From the NCBI GenBank assembly GCA_963585895.1, contig OY757904.1, forward strand, positions 62,888,008 to 62,952,007: DNA of 64,000 nt, written 5' to 3'. Source of the stretch: Sepioteuthis lessoniana (taxonomy: Eukaryota > Mollusca > Cephalopoda > Myopsida > Loliginidae). Shown here piece by piece: positions 32,767 to 42,531 of this stretch; the stretch's first letter is position 1; each line of letters opens with the position of its first letter. The translations under genes were made by a program, and so were the position numbers. The notes under the pieces were generated by a model, which was given only the letters and a program-made list of their open reading frames with translations, had not been told where the DNA came from and did no database searches.

Positions 32767-33136
32767 GCACCTTTGGTGGTATAATGGTTAGCAAGTTTGA
32801 CTTGCAAACCTACACGAGTGAGTTCGAGTCTCGTTGGGTGTCCCATCCATTCGGCTTTATGCCACACCGAAGCAAAGAGCTTTATAAATTACTTTGGGCG
32901 CATCGGGTAGTGCAATGGTTAGCAAGCTTGACTAGCAAACCTGCAAGAGTGAGTTCGAGTCTCATTGGGTGCCCCATTCAATCGGCCTTGTGCCACATCG
33001 AAACAAAGAGCTACGTAAATTACAATGGTTAGCAAGCTTGACTAGCAAACTTACGAGAGTGAGTTAGATCCTCATTTGGTGCCCCATTCATTCGGCTTTA
33101 TGCCACATCTAAGCAAAAAGCTTAGTAAATTACTAG
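32767..33136 (+). repeat. SINE D trimer with one TSD
   Basis: Three head-to-tail units (about 32767-32895, 32896-33024 and 33025-33136). Each has a tRNA-like head (A-box 'tataatggttagcaag' and B-box 'gagttcgagtctc'-like) and the tail 'ttatgccacatcgaagcaaa', 'gctttataaattac'. The whole array is bracketed by aacttttaagactgg (32752-32766) and aacttttcagactgg (33137-33151). So the trimer was inserted once as a unit. The third unit lacks the first bases of its head. Confidence 0.92.
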
Positions 33137-33151
33137 AACTTTTCAGACTGG

Positions 33152-33400
33152 TAAATTTATTTAATACTTACCTTTAAAATATGTGTCATCAAAATTAGAG
33201 TATTTCTTGTACACCTCTGAAAGTAATCTTTTAAATGTTACTTTTCTTCTGGAGCAGAGATATAAGGCATATTTATTGTGTAAAATTATACAATCCAAAT
33301 CGATATCATTAACTATCTTTATGACCAAACACAACAAAATTTAAACTTCGTCATTAAAATATAAATATATAGTAGACCTTATATAATACACTCCTCACAC
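33152..33400. other. Nothing recognised
   Basis: AT-rich DNA between the SINE D trimer and a Tc1-like relic. Confidence 0.5.
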
Positions 33401-33800
33401 ACAGAGGTTGGATGAGGTAATGAAAACGCCAGGAAATCTCAAACAAATTTATTTTTATATAGTTTTCTGATTGCAGCTCTCCCGTGATATCCGGCTTAAT
33501 GCAGCTCCCTTCTTACAGTTTCTGAGGAAACTGGATCCCCGAGAAGGTACTTAAGCTCCGTAGTAATTTTCAGAGCTGCATTCTTGTGATCCTTCCTAAC
33601 AATCTTCGTTTTCTTGCAGAGTTTTGCTTTCTAAAATGCTACCAATACTTTCAAGACGGTACTGCTTGCTACACCAAATAATTCAGTGTTTTTTTCACTA
33701 GTGCCTGCCATACGAGCACCAACAATTTGACCTCTTTTAATATCTGGTATATTTGCCATTTTAATGCATTTTGATTAATTTCTACTGATCAAATCTGTAA
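33401..33800 (-). mobile_element. Tc1-like transposon, N-terminal transposase part
   Basis: On the minus strand, from the ATG near 33758, the sequence encodes MANIPDIKRGQIVGARMAGT, then TELFGVASSTVLKVLVAF, then, after a stop, KTKIVRKDHKNAALKITTEL and GDPVSSETVRRELH. These are the two helix-turn-helix subdomains of a Tc1-like transposase. The catalytic domain is missing. An A24 tract at 33800-33823 lies just upstream of the start. Confidence 0.85.
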
Positions 33801-33972
33801 AAAAAAAAAAAAAAAAAAAAAAGCCAACATATTTTCTAAAATAACACGAGAAAAACTAATAATGAATAAATAGAAATAAAAATAACAAAGGTTTGATAGT
33901 TTTAAAGGAGTTTTTAAAATTATGATACAAAGATTCTAGGTGCTTTCATTATTTTATCCAACACCAGTACAT

Positions 33973-34021
<49 letters not shown>
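33800..34021. repeat. A-tract and (TA)n microsatellite
   Basis: A run of about 24 A at 33800-33823 and TA repeats at about 33974-34021, with AT-rich DNA between. Confidence 0.9.
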
Positions 34022-34027
<6 letters not shown>

Positions 34028-34400
34028 ATTTAACGAAAAAAATTCAACTCAGCAGTTGCACTATAAATTTATTTCAGGTTCGTTAGATTTATAAAAAATG
34101 TTTTAGCTCTGCACATCAATTTCGATATATTTTTTATCTGAAATAATCACATATTCAATAGCCGTTTACTTTGAGCACTCAACTGGAGATTCTTATTGAC
34201 CTCGGATTACTACTTATTAGTCTAACCCTTGGAATATTTTCCTCGGATTACACACATATATATATAATTTTATTTGGTTTATTGTGGTGTTGCAATTTTA
34301 TTTTTGGTTACAGAACAAGAAAATAATATCACCAACTCCTTTCCAAAAGTTTTGGTACAATCATTCTGCTGAATAAATTATAGAAAGGTTTGGTTAATCT
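34022..34400. other. AT-rich DNA, nothing recognised
   Basis: No repeat family, and no open frame of note. Confidence 0.5.
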
Positions 34401-34414
34401 AGCCTGACATATCC

Positions 34415-34885
34415 TTGCCCAGTCGGCTGGGGCTATAGAATACACCGGCTGCTTCTATGCACAGGGGTAAGAGACACCTCCCAACGAGCATCCTATATTA
34501 TGATACTAAACAATCTGATGGTAAGGTTCCAGTAATGCTGGAGCTTTGGGGAATGCAGAGTACCCTTTCATTGCCATCGTTCCCAGGTCCACTCTGGATG
34601 GGAGTGGTAGCACCTGATAGGGCCTTATCTATGGGTTAAATAGAACTAAACCGTGTAATTATACTTAACTGAATTGCTTGAAATTGGACAGTTTTGACAT
34701 TTAAACTGTGTACTTATGCTAAACTGAATTGCTTGAAATGGAACTGTTTTGACATTCAACTGCATGTAAACAAAAAAATTATACTTATACTAAAAGGAAT
34801 TGTTAGAAAGTTTTATCAAAATGGCTTAATTCGGCATCAAATGACTCGAAAAGGATTGATACGCCGTAAAATAAAACAGCCAACC
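34415..34885 (+). repeat. Family A retroposon with TSD
   Basis: Flanks agcctgacatatcc (34401-34414) and agcctgatatgtcc (34886-34899) match at 12 of 14 bases. The insert starts 'ttgcccagtcggctggggct' and ends with the hairpin tail (gattgatacgccgtaaaata) and 'aaacagccaacc'. Length 471 bp. It is one of the clearest copies for defining both ends. Confidence 0.92.
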
Positions 34886-35039
34886 AGCCTGATATGTCCA
34901 AGACAGTGACAAATACTCATTGTTTTTCTATGTAGTTGATAAAATCCAATTAGTCAGCATTTTCAGCGAATCCAACAATTACGAAATAAATAACCACTGC
35001 ACTTACCTGAAAGAAAAGGAGAAAAATATCAAATGTAAA

Positions 35040-35250
35040 CAGTGAAAAACGTTTCAGAATTAAATGATAAAGAATGAATTTAAAATATATGTGAGAGTAT
35101 CAAAAGAAAGAAAGAAAATAAAGAAGAGAAAGGATTTTAAAAAAAGAGAAAGTAAAAGAAAAAAAGGAAGTAAAAGAGATATAAAAAAAAAAAAAGAACT
35201 GGAAAGAAAGAAAGCGATAATGAAAAGTAAAGAGAAAGGAAAGATTTGAA
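35040..35250. repeat. Polypurine tract
   Basis: About 200 bases almost free of pyrimidines on the plus strand (agaaag, aaagag, aaaagg units). The Lys/Arg/Glu-rich frame and its Phe/Ser-rich antisense are composition artefacts. Confidence 0.85.
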
Positions 35251-35595
35251 CGAAAACAAATTAATTTCGGTGCTGTAAAGATTGGCAATTAGTACTTCTT
35301 AATAATTTCCGTATTTGTTAATTTTCAACGAAAAATAATAAAATTTTGGTGCCTTTCGTGAAGAAGAAAATATGAATTGTATTTTTAAAAAATCTGTTCT
35401 TTCTGGATGACACTACAAATGTTTGTTCTTTTGCATTAGACTGCAGTTATTTTTAAGGCACCATCAATGTATTAAAATTGTATACATACATTTTTTTGAC
35501 GCAGTAAAAATATCACCGTATCCAAGTATAGTTGGTTGAATTTTGCTTTGAAATAATCATCGCAAAATGTTCTAACTAGCTTCTGACAAAAAATA
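35251..35595. other. Nothing recognised
   Basis: AT-rich DNA up to the start of inverted duplicate copy 2. Confidence 0.45.
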
Positions 35596-35703
35596 TATGT
35601 TGAAAAAGAAAGACTTTTCATGCAATGCCATCGTTAAATGTTTAATTCAACAGTTGCGATTATATAGAAACGTTCCCTCATTAAGATTGACATGCCTCAG
35701 ATA

Positions 35704-35863
35704 TTCTCATTGGGTGGCCCATTCATTCGGCCTTGTGCCACATAGAAGCAAAAATATTCGTAAATTAAAGGCTAGCAAACCTACATGTGTGAGTTCGAGT
35801 CTCATTGGGTACCCAATTCATATGGCCTTGTGCTTCATTAAAGCAAAAAACTTTGTAAATTAC
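35704..35863 (+). repeat. SINE D, 5'-truncated dimer with TSD
   Basis: Unit 1 begins inside the element (tctcattgggtggcccattc). Unit 2 has the tRNA-like part (ggctagcaaacctacatgtg, gagttcgagtctcattgggt). TSD gacatgcctcagat at 35689-35702 and 35864-35877. Copy 1 of the inverted duplicate has the site unoccupied at about 31480-31500. Confidence 0.88.
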
Positions 35864-36025
35864 GACATGCCTCAGATAATGTCATACCTGAGCCGTCAGG
35901 ATCGTTACGCGGTTAAGATCCGCCGATTTTATGATTCAAACGGTTCAAAAACTACAAGAAAGCAATTCTTATTTAAAGCAGAGACACGCTGTATTGTTGC
36001 TATTTTTGTGGAATATCGATTCTTT

Positions 36026-37046
36026 TTGCCAAGTCAACTGGGGCTGTAGAATACACCGACTGCTTCTCTGCAGAGGGGTAAGACCCCCACCAAAGAGTGT
36101 CCTGGATATGACACTAAAACAATCTGATGGTGAGGTTCCAGCCGTGCTGGAGCTTTGGGGAATGCGGATTACCCCTTCATTGCCATCGCTCCCAGGTCCA
36201 CTCTGGCCCGGAGTGGTAGCACCTGATAAGGGTCCTATCTATGGGTTAAATAGAACAAAACCGTGCTTCTTTCACTATACAGATTTTTGCATTTAAACTG
36301 CGTATTTATGGTAAACTGAATTGTTTAAAATAGAACTGTTTTGACGTTGGAACTGCATACTAGTGCTGAAGTGAATTGTTCGAAATAGAACTGTTTTTGA
36401 CATCTAAATTGTGTACTTATGCTGAACTGAATTATCTGAAAATAAAGGTGTCTGACATTTAAATCTGTCTATTGCCCAGTCAGCTGTGGCTGTAGAATAC
36501 ACTGACTGCACCTCTGCAGAGGGGTAAGACCCCCCCACAACGAGTGTCCTGGATATGACACTAAACAATCTGATGGTGAGGTTCCAGCAGTGCTCGAGGT
36601 TTGGGGAATGCGGAGTACCCCTTCATTGCCATCGCTCCCAGGTCCACTCTGGCCCGGAGTGGTAGCACCTGATAGGGCCCTATCTATGGGTCAAATAGAA
36701 CTAACAGCATACTTATGCTAAAATGAATTGAGTAAACTGAATAGCTTAAAATAGAAATCTTTTTGACAATTAAACTGTACTTACACTTAAACTGTGTGCT
36801 TATGCTTAACTGAATTATTTCAAATAGAACTGTTTTTCGACATTAAAACTGTATTTACACTTAACTGAATTATTACATATAACTGGTTGAATAGTTAGAA
36901 ATGGAAATGTTTTTGACAATTAAACTGTGTACTTATGCTAAACTGAACTGTTTTCAATAGAACAGATTATTTACATAAAAATGGATTTTGCGTTAAATAA
37001 CCTACAAAGGTTGATATGCCATAAAACCTAACAAACCAACCAACAT
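36026..37046 (+). repeat. Family A tandem dimer with perfect TSD
   Basis: Flanked by gaatatcgattcttt at 36011-36025 and 37047-37061, a perfect 15-base TSD. Unit 1 (36026-36470) has a head and body but no hairpin tail. Unit 2 (36471-37046) has head, body and tail. Because nothing of unit 1 follows unit 2, this is a tandem dimer and not a nested insertion. The matching site in copy 1, at about 31316-31330, is empty. Confidence 0.92.
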
Positions 37047-37401
37047 GAATATCGATTCTTTAAAATTATTCATAACTTCTTCTTTCTGCCGATGACCGTA
37101 GGTTGAAAATAGTTTAGTATAAGTAAAATTTGGCTTATAAAACGACTATGCGTATTAGACGACTCCTCAAACTTCTAGCTGAAATGTAGTCTTTAGGCTA
37201 ACTGATACAAGGTTTGAACCGAACTGCTTATATGGTGGTCTTTCAGCTTGACACTTGCTACTTATTTCCTAATTTTTGCTGGTTGGGTCATGAGAGGGTC
37301 TTGAGATAATTCTAATATAGTTAATGTAATGTTATCCTGAAAAATGCTTCAAACAAAACGAGATCTCAGACCTTTTGCACCCATGGCTTATAGCTGTTGG
37401 T

Positions 37402-37647
37402 TTAGATCCACTTATTTTTTCCAAATAGTATCGTTGTAGTAACTGATGTACGACGACAAAGATGCAGGTAACGTCTATGTAGATATAAACGTCTACGTCT
37501 AAGTATAAACAAGCCCATGCGACTGCATCTTTTGTCTGCCGTTAATTCATTACTTCTTACTTGTATTGTCAGCGAATAGGTATAGGACGTACAACAGTAT
37601 ATAGTGTAACACTCCTCAGCACATATACTTATTGCGATCATACTCAT
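37402..37647 (-). other. Conserved short frame in inverted duplicate copy 2
   Basis: The 81-residue frame has LTADKR, GLFILRRRRLYLHRRYLHL and CRRTSVTTT, paralogous to 30731-30994. Both lie on the same relative strand of the duplicate. No known domain. Confidence 0.2.
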
Positions 37648-37744
37648 TGAGTTACATTACACGCCTTGATCAACTTACTCTTGAATCCTTGTTGTACTAC
37701 ATGTGCTGAGTAATATTACGAATGGTATAGAATATTGTAGTTTT

Positions 37745-37770
37745 ATTTATATATATATATATATATGTTG
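37745..37770. repeat. (TA)n microsatellite
   Basis: A short TA run inside copy 2; copy 1 has only a short TA-rich stretch at this place. Confidence 0.9.
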
Positions 37771-38215
37771 TAGCCAACTCGCTACTCACTTCGAAAATCC
37801 TTGTTTATAAAAATGTAGTGTCATTTACGATGTCAGTTACCAGAAATCTACAAAGATAACATCGCCAAGTAGACAACGTTGCGGATTATCTACTACCCTC
37901 ATATAGGCTCTTTTCGAGATGGAATAATTTTGCAAACTCTTTCGAAAGTAGTTTCAAACTGTTGTGCCAAACGGGTTGTATTTGCAAGCATCTCTTAAGG
38001 GTATGATGATTAATTTCATTATCAAATATAATTAAAGAGAAAGTTCCTGTCTGCAGCCGAACACATGTGAATCCAGCTATAAAATCAGCTTACACTGGCA
38101 GGAGATATTCAGAACAACCGCAAGTCGACCCTAAGGCGAAAGGAATCAGTTGCCTTTCTGGTCATTGTGCCCCGAACAACGCCTTACCAGCAGTAGTCGA
38201 TGATGCAGTCATACA

Positions 38216-38701
38216 CGATTCGAGGGAGTCCTATTCGCAGGTCTTTAGCCTCGGCACTCGGTGGACATAACAGCTGACGACCAGATCAAGCAGCAGCGTT
38301 ATAGCTTTGCACCAGCTTCCTTAATTTTACAACATTTTTCAGATTTCACGCTTTTAAGAATTAAACAACGAAAGTTTGTTACACGTCATTTTCCGAACTG
38401 TTCCAAAAGTCTCCTGAGGTCAACTTGTGGTTTTCTTACTTACAGCCCTTTCAGAGTAGTATGACTTACCAGTACCAAGGGACACAACGAACCAGCAGCT
38501 TACTCTCTTCATCTCAGTACGCTGGCGTTACCAGAAATCAGCATCATCGGCTCAATAGCTATTTAACGAAGACTTTCAAGCTACAACGACCAGAGCAACA
38601 AACACTTCTCGTTTACGATTTACCGAATAAAAGTTTGCCATTTCAAATGTATCCTCTTGTTTTTGTCATCCTTGCCTACTTTTTATTACATCAGATTGTT
38701 T
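38216..38701 (+). other. Unclassified stretch, possible LTR-like end
   Basis: GC-richer than average. It has AATAAA at about 38626, then a T-rich run. The short frames have no known domain. It may be the continuation of the copy 2 element. Confidence 0.3.
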
Positions 38702-38712
38702 ATAAAAAGTTT

Positions 38713-39652
38713 TTGCTCAGTCGGCTGGGGCTGTAGAATACACCGACTGCTTCTCTGCAGAGAGGTAAGACCCCCCCCCTCAATGAGTGTCCTGTATATG
38801 ACACTAAACAATCTGATGGTGAGGTTCCAATGATGCAGGGACTTTGGGAAATGCGGAGCACCCCTTCATTGCCATTGGTCTCAGGTCCACTCTGGCCCAG
38901 CGTGGTAGCACCTGATAGGGCCCTATCTAGGGGTTAAATAGAACTAACGGCATACGTATGCAAAACTGAATTGTATGATTAAACTGAATAGCTTGAAATT
39001 GAAATGTTTTAGACAATTAAACTGTACTTACTGCTTACTTATGGTAAACTGAATTATTTGAAATGGAATGTTTTTTGATATTGAAACTGTACTTACAGTA
39101 AACTGATTTGTTTAATATAGAACTGTTTTTACATTTAACTGTGTGTAAACAAAATCTGTACTCATACTAAATTGAATTAGCTGAATTAGAACTACTTGAC
39201 TAAACTGAATAGCTTGAAATAGAAATGTTTTTCACAATTAAACTGTACTTACATTTAAACTAACCGGTTCATTGGTCTAGTGGGTAGAGTGTTCGCCAAT
39301 GGGCTGGGAGATCTGGGTTCAATCCCAGGTCGCGTCATACCAAAGACTTTAAAAATGTTACTTGATACCTCCTTGCTTAACACTCAGCATTATGAGGTAC
39401 GTATCGCGGATAAAGTGGAGCAATCCAGGGAAAGAAGTAGCGCCCTCCCCTACACCCCGGTGTAGTAGCTATTGAAAAGAGAGCCTTCGGGTCACCCTCG
39501 ACTAAAGGGAGACAACTTTACTTTTACATTTAAACTGTGTGCTCATGCTAAACTGAATTGTTTGAAATTGAACTGATTATTTACATAAAAATTGGATTTG
39601 GCGTTAAATAACCTACAAAGGTTGATATGCCATAAGATCCGACCTACCAACC
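38713..39652 (+). repeat. Family A retroposon with TSD, hosting a SINE B
   Basis: Flanked by ataaaaagttt at 38702-38712 and 39653-39663. The head starts 'tttgctcagtcggctggggc'. The body is interrupted by SINE B at 39262-39523. The tail at about 39595-39652 has ggcgttaaataacctac, aaggttgatatgccataag and accaacc. Without SINE B the element is about 665 bp. Confidence 0.9.
39262..39523 (+). repeat. SINE B with perfect TSD, inside family A
   Basis: TSD ttacatttaaact at 39249-39261 and 39524-39536, 13 bases without mismatch. The insert is 262 bp, from 'aaccggttcattggtctagt' (A-box) through 'gggttcaatcccaggtcgcg' (B-box) to 'gagacaactttactt'. It defines the SINE B ends and shows it is younger than this family A copy. 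Confidence 0.95.
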
Positions 39653-39663
39653 ATAAAAAGTTT

Positions 39664-40530
39664 ACGGAATCGACATATTTATCGGCTCCCTAACATATAC
39701 CTTCAACAACAAGGATTGCTCTGGAAAAATGAATTTCATGTGCAGTCATGTTATATAAGATAAGAGTACTTTTATTACGCAGGACTTTTATTATTTTATT
39801 AAAATAATGTAAATTAAAGTAAGTTATTTCAATAGAAAACAATTGAGTCGTCAGCAAAGCAAGGTTAAGCCTCCTGTCAATCATTATCCGCATCCACAAC
39901 GTCCCGTATACCACAAGATTTAAGGTTCACGCTTTATACTGGGCGTATGAGACGAACCCCTATTTGGGGAAGAACTTACACGCTAACATATACGGTAAGT
40001 AATTATGAAGAAATGTTTTATTACTGTTTGTCTTATAATATTTTTTATCTTATATCTGTATCAATAAATGCAAATTTCTGTGCGAAGTTTCTGCAATCCG
40101 CAAACATTCATCATGTTAAATTTTTGAAACGTAAGATTAATTTGCAATATTTATTTTATATTCTAACAAATGGCGTTTATAACAATCATGGTATATCGGA
40201 TGTATATTATAATTTTAAAAAACAGGTTATATAAAATACTCTGTGTTATTCATTTGTAAAGGTAATGTTTTATTTTCATACAGATAATCATTGGTTTTCT
40301 GTAATACTTCTATATGAATCTCATCAAATTGTTTTAATTTAATTTCGTCAGGTTTTAATGAAGAGGAGCAATTTTAAATTTATGTTAATGATCAGGCTTT
40401 TCCATCGACTTTGAATAATATGGTACAGAAACGTGCACTTGTGTAAACAAAAACAAAATGAGAAATTAAGAAGATTTTTTGACAACCATATTACAAAGAA
40501 AACTATAAACGCTCACTCAAACAGACACAG
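39664..40530. other. Nothing recognised
   Basis: AT-rich. A frame at 39947-40234 has no recognised domain and a Phe/Tyr/Asn-rich composition typical of AT-rich non-coding DNA. Confidence 0.45.
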
Positions 40531-40534
40531 AGGA

Positions 40535-40755
40535 GGTACTCGTGGGGTAATAGCTATCGTCCTAGGAAATGAATACGGTGACTTGAACGTAGCTGTTTGA
40601 ATTTTACATTGCACTAATATCATCGGGAAAGATATGAATTCAACAATTCTCTCACCAGTAATGGGTAAATAGTAGGGCAGACTGACTCTTTAATCTAGAA
40701 GAAAGAAAATTTTGAATTTAAATCTGTTGAACTTCGCTTTAAAATATCCTTGTAT
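40535..40755 (+). repeat. SINE C, decayed
   Basis: The head 'ggtactcgtggggtaatagc', 'atcgtcctaggaaatgaata' and 'cggtgac' is followed by 'attttacattgcactaatat', 'gggtaaatagtagggcagac' and 'ctgttgaacttcgctttaaa'. This is the SINE C order. Confidence 0.75.
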
Positions 40756-40934
40756 CGTAACTAGCTCATTCAGAAGCGTTGGATTAATCTATACATACAA
40801 ATATATGGTAACAGTCTTCATTTTTAAAGGGTATAACTTAGGTTTTGAGCCGGTGTTTTTTAATACAAACATCTGAAATCGAATTATTTTTTCTGCCTTG
40901 ATTACAAATTGAAAGCTTATCTTGAAAAAATGTC

Positions 40935-41475
40935 CCATCGAAACACAGATAGTACTGATAGTATTGTACCATAGCCATATACAGATATGCGAAACGTACA
41001 TCGAATGTCCATAACATATATACATAGAACATAGGAATCTCGAAACACGAAAAACACTTACGACTTCTTACTTCAGGTACAAAACTTTTTTATTACCTTT
41101 GAGTTTAAAGGTTCTTCGACATAAGGAGAGATATACACATTCTTTCTATTCTGGCTTTTCCATCTGCCCCACCAACACGTGTGGCACCCGCCACAAGGCC
41201 ACTGGCCTGGCTTCGGCGAGCAAGCGAAAGCCAACCGTCTTCTCTCGAGGCAGAACTCAATTGACTTTTTCAAAATACCCCAAATCCTCCGCGCGCTTCC
41301 GGTGCGTGACGTCACCTGCACTCTCTAGCCCGTTTCCCATCTGGGCTATTGTGACATCTCTGAGTGATAAGTCCGCTCCGCCCGCGCGCGTGAACACCTG
41401 CGTTAATATTGCACCTAAGTAACCCATGCACTGAGCCGAAAGGTTCTCAGCCTAACTAAACCCAAAGGCATAAAA
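40935..41475 (-). repeat. Left arm of large inverted repeat, LTR-like
   Basis: The reverse complement pairs with 41933-42455 over about 520-540 bases. The arm is GC-rich for this window. It contains TGACGTCA (41307-41314), a CRE palindrome, and on the minus strand a poly(A)-signal-like AATAAA at about 41096-41091. That resembles an LTR with U3, R and U5 parts. No TG...CA boundary with a TSD was found. Confidence 0.6.
41307..41314. promoter_or_regulatory. CRE palindrome TGACGTCA
   Basis: A perfect 8-base CREB/ATF-type palindrome in the left arm. It is also present in the right arm at 42091-42098. Conservation in both arms of otherwise diverged sequence hints at function in the original element, perhaps as an LTR promoter site. 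Confidence 0.5.
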
Positions 41476-41503
41476 CGAAATCCTTCGGCATTTATATTAC
41501 AGT

Positions 41504-41915
41504 ATCATGTCCTGGATATGACTCTAAATCATTTGATAGGAGTTTTAGTCTTGGAGTTTTAGGGAATGTGGAGTTGCCCTTCACTATCATTATTATAAAT
41601 TCCTCTGTGACCTGGAGTAGTAGTACCTGTTAGATTCTTATCTAAGGTACAAATAGAAATATCTAATCTTTTAAATGCGTAAAAACAAATGAATAATAAT
41701 TAATAACATTGTTCGTGTTAAATAGCAGTACTTGTAACCATTTAACTGTGTACAGAAATAACAATACTTTAATCCATTTAAATGTATGTAAACAGATGAG
41801 CTCTAGCACGTTTAAAAATGTTACGAACAAACAATTCGCTTATAAATTATAAATAATATATAAGCAGGATTGGCATTAAATAACCCAAAAGGGTTTATAT
41901 GCTATAAAACTGTAA
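41504..41915 (+). repeat. Family A copy between the inverted arms
   Basis: A decayed head (tcatgtcctggatatgactc, gacctggagtagtagtacc), body units with 'cttgtaaccatttaactgtg', and a tail at about 41873-41915 (ggcattaaataaccca, aaagggtttatatgctataa). It fills most of the spacer of the inverted repeat. Confidence 0.75.
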
Positions 41916-41932
41916 CATAATTCGGTTTATGC

Positions 41933-42455
41933 ATTTGGGTTTAGTTAGGCTGAGAACCTTTCGGCTCAGCACGTGGTTTAGTTAGGTGCAACATTAACAC
42001 AGGTGTTCACACGCGTGCGAGCAGAGTGGACATGTCACTCAGAGATGTCGCAATAGCCCGAGATGGGAAACGGGGACTAGCGAGTGCGAATGACGTCACG
42101 CATCGGAAGCGCACGGATGATTTTGGGAATTTAAAGAAAGTTAGTTGAGTTGAGACTTGCCTCGGGAGAAGACGTTTGACTTTAGCTTGCTCGCGGAGAC
42201 CTTTGTGGCGGGTACCACACGAGATGCGGGGGGCAGATGATAAAGCCAGAATAGAAAGATTGTGCCTCTCTCTCCTTATGTCGAAGAACCTTTAAAGGTA
42301 ATAAAAAGTTTTGTACCTGAACAAAGAAGTCGTTACGTGTTTTCCGAATTTCGACATTCATATGTTCTATCTTTATGGACATTCGATGTACGTTTCACAC
42401 ATAGCCATATCATGGCTATGATACAGAACACAACCAAATCAAACAGTACAAATAA
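41933..42455 (+). repeat. Right arm of large inverted repeat, LTR-like
   Basis: Starts at 'catttgggtttagttaggct'. Contains 'ttcacacgcgtgcgagcaga', TGACGTCA at 42091, 'gaagaacctttaaaggtaat' with AATAAA at about 42300, and extends through 'gacattcgatgtacgtttca'. It pairs with 40935-41475. Confidence 0.6.
42091..42098. promoter_or_regulatory. CRE palindrome TGACGTCA
   Basis: The counterpart of 41307-41314 in the right arm. Confidence 0.5.
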
Positions 42456-42487
42456 ATATCTATGTACGTGTGTGTTTATGTGTGTGA

Positions 42488-42493
42488 GTGAGT

Positions 42494-42524
<31 letters not shown>

Positions 42525-42531
42525 AGAGAGG
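42488..42531. repeat. (GA)n microsatellite
   Basis: GAGTGAGTGA leading into a GA run. Confidence 0.95.

Larger units (their letters stand above)
35596..38215 (+). repeat. Inverted duplicate, copy 2 (filled-site copy)
   Basis: Collinear, on the plus strand, with the reverse complement of 29750-31565. Removing the SINE D dimer (35704-35863) and the family A dimer (36026-37046) restores the alignment. The copy then runs from the block near 35610-35700, through 35870-36010, and on from 37047 to about 38215. Some distal sequence present in copy 1 (about 29970-30240) is largely missing here. Class unknown. Confidence 0.75.

Noticed and set aside
32767-33136. Three regularly spaced repeats, at first sight a CRISPR-like or tRNA gene array
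   Set aside because: Units are contiguous SINE D copies within one TSD, not spacer-separated. The tRNA-like parts lack a full cloverleaf and acceptor stem.
33800-33823. A24 run as the poly(A) tail of a processed pseudogene
   Set aside because: It lies at the N-terminal side of a Tc1 transposase on the minus strand, not at a transcript's 3' end.
29750-38215. The inverted duplicates as terminal inverted repeats of a single 8.5 kb transposon
   Set aside because: No transposase or matching TSD was found, and the space between holds ordinary unrelated repeats. Two separate insertions or a local inverted duplication are as likely.
39262-39523. Possible functional tRNA genes in the SINE heads (also 4113, 54457 and 59949)
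   Set aside because: A- and B-boxes are present, but the acceptor and anticodon stems do not pair as in a tRNA and each head continues into a family-specific body.
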